Origin: Oscillospiraceae bacterium
GTDB lineage: Bacteria > Bacillota > Clostridia > Oscillospirales > CAG-272
NCBI GenBank assembly: GCA_015063545.1
Contig: SVTX01000001.1
Coordinates: 87,994 to 145,011 of the forward strand
DNA length: 57,018 nt
Direction of reading: 5' to 3'
Part shown: in pieces, positions 52,680 to 57,018 of the stretch
Numbering within the stretch: position 1 is the stretch's first letter
Layout of the letters: the number at the start of each line of letters is the position of its first letter
Program-made: the position numbers and the translations under genes
The notes under the pieces: model-generated
The model's input: the letters and a program-made list of their open reading frames with translations, nothing else
Told to the model about the DNA's origin: nothing
The model's database searches: none

Positions 52680-52715
52680 GAGGCATATTAATTTTTTACT
52701 GTTTGGAGAACACCG

Positions 52716-53996
52716 ATGAATTACTCAGAAATGACAAAAGTACAGCTTGCAGAGGAACTTGGTAAGCTTAAAATAGAATATTCCAATATTTGTGAAAAGG
52801 GATTGTCCCTCGACCTTTCAAGAGGCAAGCCGGCAGCGGATCAGCTCAGTCTTTCGGACGGAATGCTTACGTGTATATCAAGTGCCGATGACTGCAAAAC
52901 CGAGGCGGGATTTGACTGCCGAAATTACGGACTTTTTGATGGAATTCCCGAAGCCAAGAAGCTGTTTTCCGATTTGCTCGGAATTCCTCAGAACTATATA
53001 TTTGTGGGAGGAAGCTCGTCACTTAATCTTATGTATGACTCTGTTGCACGTGCGATGCTTTACGGAGTGTACGGAAGTGAGAAACCTTGGTGTCGCGAGG
53101 AAAAAGTAAAGTTTGTTTGTCCTGTTCCCGGATATGACAGACATTTCAAAATATGCGAGTCTCTCGGCATTGAAATGATAAACGTTGATATGATTTCCAC
53201 AGGTCCCGATATGGATGCGGTTGAGGCTCTTGTTGCAAATGATGCGAGCATAAAGGGAATTTGGTGCTGTCCTAAATATTCTAATCCCGACGGAATAACG
53301 TATTCAGGCGAAACGGTTCGTCGCCTTGCCCGTATGAAGACTGCCGCGCCCGATTTCAGAATTATGTGGGATAACGCTTATGCGGTGCATGATCTCTGCG
53401 ACGACGGAGATGAGCTGCTTGACATATTCGAAGCATGTCGCGAGGTGGGAAATGAGGACAGAGTTCTTTACTTTGCATCTACATCTAAGATCACGTATTC
53501 CGGCGCCGGAGTTGCTATTCTCGCGGCTGATGAAAATAACCTGAAGCAAATAAAGTCGGTTATGACCGCGCAGACCATAAGCTTTGATAAGATAAATCAG
53601 CTCAGACATGTGAAATTTTTCGGAAATGCCGACGGAGTTCGCGCACACATGAAAAAGCATGCAGCTTTGCTTGCTCCCAAATTCAAGCTTGTTCTTGATA
53701 AGCTTGAGCAGGATCTTGCCTCTGTCGGAATAGGAAAATGGACAAATCCTCGCGGAGGATATTTTGTAAGTCTTTTTGTGCCCGCAGGATGTGCAAAGCG
53801 TACGTTTGAGTTGGCAAAATCAGCAGGAGTCACCCTTACAACGGTGGGGGCGACATACCCTTACGGCAAGGATCCGGCAGACAGCAATATCCGTATTGCT
53901 CCGACGTTTGCAAATATGGAAAACCTTTCTGCTGCAATGGATGTTTTGACACTGTGTGTAAGACTTGCGACAATTGAAAAAATGCTTGCGGAATAA
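52716..53996 (+). CDS. Aminotransferase, class I-type (Asp_aminotransf/PF12897-like)
   Basis: 426 residues, fold type I. The PLP lysine is in [16 protein letters not shown] near 266; [15 protein letters not shown] near 35 and [18 protein letters not shown] near 190 are typical of the large aspartate/alanine aminotransferase group PF12897. Distinct from the aminotransferase at 26925. Substrate cannot be determined. It has its own promoter and a terminator at 54015. Confidence 0.88.
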   Translation: MNYSEMTKVQLAEELGKLKIEYSNICEKGLSLDLSRGKPAADQLSLSDGMLTCISSADDCKTEAGFDCRNYGLFDGIPEAKKLFSDLLGIPQNYIFVGGSSSLNLMYDSVARAMLYGVYGSEKPWCREEKVKFVCPVPGYDRHFKICESLGIEMINVDMISTGPDMDAVEALVANDASIKGIWCCPKYSNPDGITYSGETVRRLARMKTAAPDFRIMWDNAYAVHDLCDDGDELLDIFEACREVGNEDRVLYFASTSKITYSGAGVAILAADENNLKQIKSVMTAQTISFDKINQLRHVKFFGNADGVRAHMKKHAALLAPKFKLVLDKLEQDLASVGIGKWTNPRGGYFVSLFVPAGCAKRTFELAKSAGVTLTTVGATYPYGKDPADSNIRIAPTFANMENLSAAMDVLTLCVRLATIEKMLAE

Positions 53997-54014
53997 GCGA
54001 AAACATTAAAATAA

Positions 54015-54038
54015 CAGGGCGGTTATCCGCCCTGTTTC
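54015..54038 (+). terminator. Terminator of the second aminotransferase gene
   Basis: ACAGGGCGG (54015-54023) pairs perfectly with CCGCCCTGT (54028-54036) around TTAT, followed by TTCG. The short T tract means readthrough into the radical SAM gene 14 nt downstream is possible. Confidence 0.7.
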
Positions 54039-54051
54039 GATAAGGTGAAAT

Positions 54052-55020
54052 ATGAAAAAAAGACCGAACCAGTCGGATATAAATCCGTATCCGAACAGCA
54101 ACACCAATAAGAGATATTATACTTACGATTATTGGTTAAAAAAGACCTTTGGCGGTAAATGCATGAAGATCCCGATAGATGCGGGATTTACCTGTCCGAA
54201 TATAGACGGAAAGTGCTCTGTGGGAGGATGTATTTATTGCTCGCAAAGGGGAAGCGGAGATTTTGCTCCGGAAGCAGAAATGCCGGTTATTGAGCAATTT
54301 GAGACAGTAAAAAAACAACTTTCATCCAAGTGGGATACGGATAAATATATTCCGTATTTTCAGGCGCATACCAATACATACGCCCCACTTTCGAAAATCA
54401 AGGAAAAAATAGATCCCGTAATGGAAATGGAAGGTGTTGTGGGACTAAATATAGCCACTCGCGCAGACTGTCTTGAGGATGATGTCGTAAGCTATCTGTC
54501 AGAGCTTGCCGAGCGCACACTCCTTACCGTTGAGTTGGGCTTGCAAACTGTGCATGACAGAACGGCAAACCTCATTAACAGAGGACATACTTATGCGGAT
54601 TTTCTTGAAGGATATAGCAAATTACGCAAGGCATCGAACAACATAAATATTTGCGTTCATTTGATATTTGGACTTCCGGGCGAGGGCAGGGAAGATATGC
54701 TTGAATCTGTCAGAGAACTGTCTAAGCTAAAGCCCGATCAGGTTAAAATACACTTGTTACACGTTTTGAAAAATACAAAACTTGCCGATATGTATCTGAG
54801 AGGGGAATACATCCCTATGGAAATGGAGGAATACGTGGAGACTGTCTCGCAAGCTCTCACTTATTTGCCACCCAATACAGTAATAGGAAGACTCACAGGA
54901 GACGGCATGCAGAGTGATTTGCTCTCACCGGATTGGAGCAGAAAAAAGACTGTCGTGATCAATAACATTGACAAAAAAATGTACGAAGATAATCTTTGGC
55001 AGGGCAAAAAATTTTCATAA
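54052..55020 (+). CDS. TIGR01212 family radical SAM protein (YhcC/YtqA)
   Basis: 322 residues. The cluster region reads FTCPNIDGKCSVGGCIYCSQRG, with the CxxxxxxC-xxx-CxxC arrangement of this family, and downstream come YFQAHTNTYAP, VELGLQTVHDRTANLINRGH and HLIFGLPGE. TIGR01212/YhcC proteins are widespread and contain the radical SAM core plus a C-terminal region; their substrate is not established. AAGGTG precedes the ATG. Confidence 0.9.
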   Translation: MKKRPNQSDINPYPNSNTNKRYYTYDYWLKKTFGGKCMKIPIDAGFTCPNIDGKCSVGGCIYCSQRGSGDFAPEAEMPVIEQFETVKKQLSSKWDTDKYIPYFQAHTNTYAPLSKIKEKIDPVMEMEGVVGLNIATRADCLEDDVVSYLSELAERTLLTVELGLQTVHDRTANLINRGHTYADFLEGYSKLRKASNNINICVHLIFGLPGEGREDMLESVRELSKLKPDQVKIHLLHVLKNTKLADMYLRGEYIPMEMEEYVETVSQALTYLPPNTVIGRLTGDGMQSDLLSPDWSRKKTVVINNIDKKMYEDNLWQGKKFS

Positions 55021-55065
55021 TGTTCCATCTGATAAAAGGTTCCGAAAACTATATGTTTTAATACA

Positions 55066-55164
55066 AAAAAGACCAAATGTGATGAGTTTGTGAAAGGTTG
55101 ATATAATTATCGTTTTCTGTCGGGTAAATATCAACAATTTACACCTTACAAGTTTGGTCTTTTT
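55066..55164. repeat. 99-bp nested inverted repeat before the secreted-protein gene
   Basis: AAAAAGACCAAA (55066-55077) pairs exactly with TTTGGTCTTTTT (55153-55164), and inside it GTTGATAT (55097-55104) pairs with ATATCAAC (55128-55135). Outer A5/T5 ends make it usable as a terminator for the radical SAM gene in either direction, but the 75-nt loop with its own stem and TATAAT (55102-55107) is larger than needed. It could be a small mobile palindrome or a structured RNA. Confidence 0.6.
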
Positions 55165-55169
55165 GATAA

Positions 55170-55198
55170 TTTACTTTTATTTTGCAGTATGGTATAAT
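55170..55198 (+). promoter_or_regulatory. Probable promoter of the secreted-protein gene
   Basis: TTTACT (55170-55175), 17 bp, TATAAT (55193-55198). The leader (about 52 nt) has an AAAACG-AGA-CGTTTT hairpin (55211-55225) and AAAAAGGAG before the ATG. Confidence 0.65.
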
Positions 55199-55256
55199 AC
55201 TAATGAGAGCAAAACGAGACGTTTTGCAAGAAATTTTCAAAAAGGAGAAAAAGAAA

Positions 55257-57018
55257 ATGAAAAGATTTATCTCTACAGCCATTGTGGTTGTAATGATCCT
55301 CTCTGCTCTGATGGTTGCGGCTATGATGCCTGCAGCGGCTGACGATGTTGTAGCTCCTCAGAACACAGAGGCAGTAGAGGGAACAGGCGATTGGCGCATT
55401 TATACTGCGGCAAAAGAGTATCCCTTAGACGAGGAAGGCAAGCCCGATTACGACACGCCTCCCGAAGAGGTTTATGTCCCCGGCGCTTCCTACACAGCGG
55501 ACGGATTTACCGTAACAGGTGAATTCAAGAGCCCCCAGCAGCAGCGCTACAACATTATGTCAAAGGAAAAGCAGAACATTAAGAATCTTAGCATGACAGT
55601 AAGACTTGATGACTTCTCTTTTGGCGGTGACTTCTGGTTCAGCTTCTACGTTTGGGATTCGCCCAACCTCAACCAGGGTGTCACAGAGGGAACTTGGGGA
55701 CAGGGTATATTCGGACTTATGCGTGCTACGGTAAACCGTACAGGCAAGGTTTCCTGGACACAGAGCCAGTCCTTTATTTCCGACCAGTCCTACTACAACA
55801 CATCTACACCCCCCGCTCTTGATCCCGGTAGCGCATCCGCTCCTATGAAGTTCAATATCGTTGATTTCGGTGCAGATCTTGCAACTTATCCTCCCGAGCA
55901 GGATGATAACGGTGACTTCATTTTGACCATGGAAGTTACTTATGACGCAAATACAAACATGTACGGTATGGAGATTTGCGGTATTCCTGTACCCCAGGCG
56001 GTTGTTGACCAGTACTTCAAGTACCGTTTCGCTGACGGTATGGCATACGTTGGCTTCGGTGTAAACGGCGGTAAGACAAACTGTGTATCCGGTTGTACAA
56101 TTATAGATTTCAACGGCGAGACACCTACAGGAACTGATGTTTTCCCCGCAACAGGTGTATTTGAGGACATCGGTCCCATGATTGATTCTTCCACAATTGA
56201 AGACGATCAGCCCGCACTTTACTTCGACGGTGCTAATGCAAACGGTGATTACAAGAAGACAGGTGACTTCTTTGCACATCTTAACCTTAATAAAAACTTG
56301 AACGCTGATAACACGTTCACACTTTATCCCCAGACTATCAACGGTTCATGGGTAATGGTTGCTCCCAGAAACGCAATTTCTTACGAGGCATCTGATTTCC
56401 CGTACATAGCAGTTCTTCTCAGAGACTACTGCAACTGTGTCTTTGCTCCCGGTGAGACAGGTTGTTATGAAGAAGAAACTCTCAACATATACTACTGCGC
56501 AGGCGAAGTACTTACGCCCGATGAAGAACACAGATATGACGGTGAGGTAATTACTAACTCTTGGGAGGATGAAGAAGGTCATAACTACAAGCTCTTCATC
56601 TTCTACATGGACGATCCTGACTTCACTCCCGACTGGGAAGGAAGAATCAACCGTATTGAGATCGTATTCAACAACATGATCCTTGTAAACGACGGACAGA
56701 ACCACTTTGACTTCTGCTATGCAGGATTCTTCAAGGATGATATGGCGGCTGAAGATTTCGCTGCAACTTACGTAGAGAACGTTGCTCCCAGCTGTGCTCA
56801 CGAAAATACTGAGACTATTCCCGGAAAGGATGCGTCTTGCCAAGAGACAGGTCTTACAGAAGGTATAAACTGTCTTGACTGTGGAAAGATTCTCGTTCCC
56901 CAGACAAACATTCCCGTACAGGATTGTACACCCGGTGCAGAGGCAACATGTACAACAGCACAGGTATGTACAGTATGTGGCAAGGTAATTGTTGCGGCTA
57001 AGGGACACACGGAGGTAT
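55257..57018 (+). CDS. Secreted protein with cysteine-pair modules, incomplete at the window edge
   Basis: 587 codons are visible without a stop; the gene runs off the right edge. A signal peptide (MKRFISTAIVVVMILSALMVAA, ending near PAAADD) is followed by ~490 residues rich in aromatic and aspartate residues, likely beta-sandwich domains, and then repeated modules near the edge with NCLDCGK, TCTTAQVCTVCGKVI and CTPGAEATC, the CxxCG-type repeat of clostridial surface proteins. Codons are as optimised as those of HU (CCC proline, AAG lysine), so it is probably abundant. Ligand unknown. Confidence 0.85.
   Translation, partial: MKRFISTAIVVVMILSALMVAAMMPAAADDVVAPQNTEAVEGTGDWRIYTAAKEYPLDEEGKPDYDTPPEEVYVPGASYTADGFTVTGEFKSPQQQRYNIMSKEKQNIKNLSMTVRLDDFSFGGDFWFSFYVWDSPNLNQGVTEGTWGQGIFGLMRATVNRTGKVSWTQSQSFISDQSYYNTSTPPALDPGSASAPMKFNIVDFGADLATYPPEQDDNGDFILTMEVTYDANTNMYGMEICGIPVPQAVVDQYFKYRFADGMAYVGFGVNGGKTNCVSGCTIIDFNGETPTGTDVFPATGVFEDIGPMIDSSTIEDDQPALYFDGANANGDYKKTGDFFAHLNLNKNLNADNTFTLYPQTINGSWVMVAPRNAISYEASDFPYIAVLLRDYCNCVFAPGETGCYEEETLNIYYCAGEVLTPDEEHRYDGEVITNSWEDEEGHNYKLFIFYMDDPDFTPDWEGRINRIEIVFNNMILVNDGQNHFDFCYAGFFKDDMAAEDFAATYVENVAPSCAHENTETIPGKDASCQETGLTEGINCLDCGKILVPQTNIPVQDCTPGAEATCTTAQVCTVCGKVIVAAKGHTEV

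Noticed and set aside
55560-57008. Long minus-strand open frames of about 220-240 residues
   Set aside because: They are antisense to the optimised secreted gene, are cysteine-rich by reverse codon effect and have no promoter or ribosome site.
1-57018. tRNA, rRNA, tmRNA or known riboswitch genes
   Set aside because: No cloverleaf-like or recognisable riboswitch core was found by eye in the intergenic regions; a covariance-model search (Infernal/Rfam) would be decisive.

Overview
The window is chromosomal DNA from a low-to-mid GC, endospore-forming member of the Clostridia (Firmicutes), probably an uncultured gut or anaerobic lineage in or near the Oscillospirales. The evidence is the sporulation set (YlbJ, YqfC, YqfD, YabP, YabQ, a SpoVB/YabM flippase), typical clostridial gene orders (yqfC-yqfD-phoH-ybeY-era-recO; recJ-relA-dtd-hemZ; yabM-mazG-rqcP-yabP-yabQ-divIC), the diadenylate cyclase pair cdaA-cdaR, HPr with His15 and Ser46, and strong GGAGG ribosome binding sites. 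I see no rRNA or tRNA gene, prophage, transposase or CRISPR array. Nearly everything is core housekeeping; accessory DNA is limited to small palindromic repeats and a secreted protein at the right edge.

Layout. 1-274: two identical 49-bp hairpin repeats, a diverged third unit and a terminator. 275-6768: divergent ylbJ, then a sporulation, RNA-maturation and repair operon. 6854-7689: yajC and a TIGR04086 membrane gene on the minus strand. 7905-12358: rimM-trmD, then an O-antigen-ligase-like membrane protein with two related anchored proteins. 12591-21442: HPr, then uvrC-rsmD-coaD-membrane protein-uvrB-uvrA. 21443-21766: a repeat-rich gap. 21767-28854: PHP phosphatase, DUF5662, D,D-carboxypeptidase, pgi, a P-loop protein, an Lrp-type regulator and aminotransferase. 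29074-34214: pncB, cdaA-cdaR and a flavoprotein. 34278-43028: recJ-relA-dtd-hemZ-kinase-amidohydrolase. 43044-47778: the yabM-to-divIC division/sporulation cluster with an HU gene inserted. 47863-50030: AEC transporter, family-4 uracil-DNA glycosylase and a MecA-like adaptor on the minus strand. 50194-57018: Rad3/DinG-type helicase, a second aminotransferase, a radical SAM protein and the start of a large secreted protein.

The most interesting signal is regulatory. At three unrelated loci (TIGR04086 gene, D,D-carboxypeptidase, yabP) one ~60-bp block combines a terminator hairpin closing the upstream vegetative unit, a sigma-E-like promoter (KMATA-type -35, exactly 14 bp, CATA-type -10) whose -10 lies in or at the edge of the 5' arm and whose expected start falls in the loop, and a ribosome binding site made by the 3' arm, with the U6 tract as spacer to the ATG. 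Read-through RNA would hide the ribosome site; RNA started in the loop would expose it. The divergent ylbJ promoter has the same spacing but no hairpin, and has no codirectional neighbour to terminate. I inferred this by reading the sequence; it has no experimental or statistical support here.

Other points: small palindromic repeats lie on both sides of uvrA, one of them hiding its ribosome binding site or extending its N-terminus; HU sits inside a conserved sporulation cluster; the last gene uses codons like those of the HU gene and encodes a secreted protein with cysteine-pair modules.
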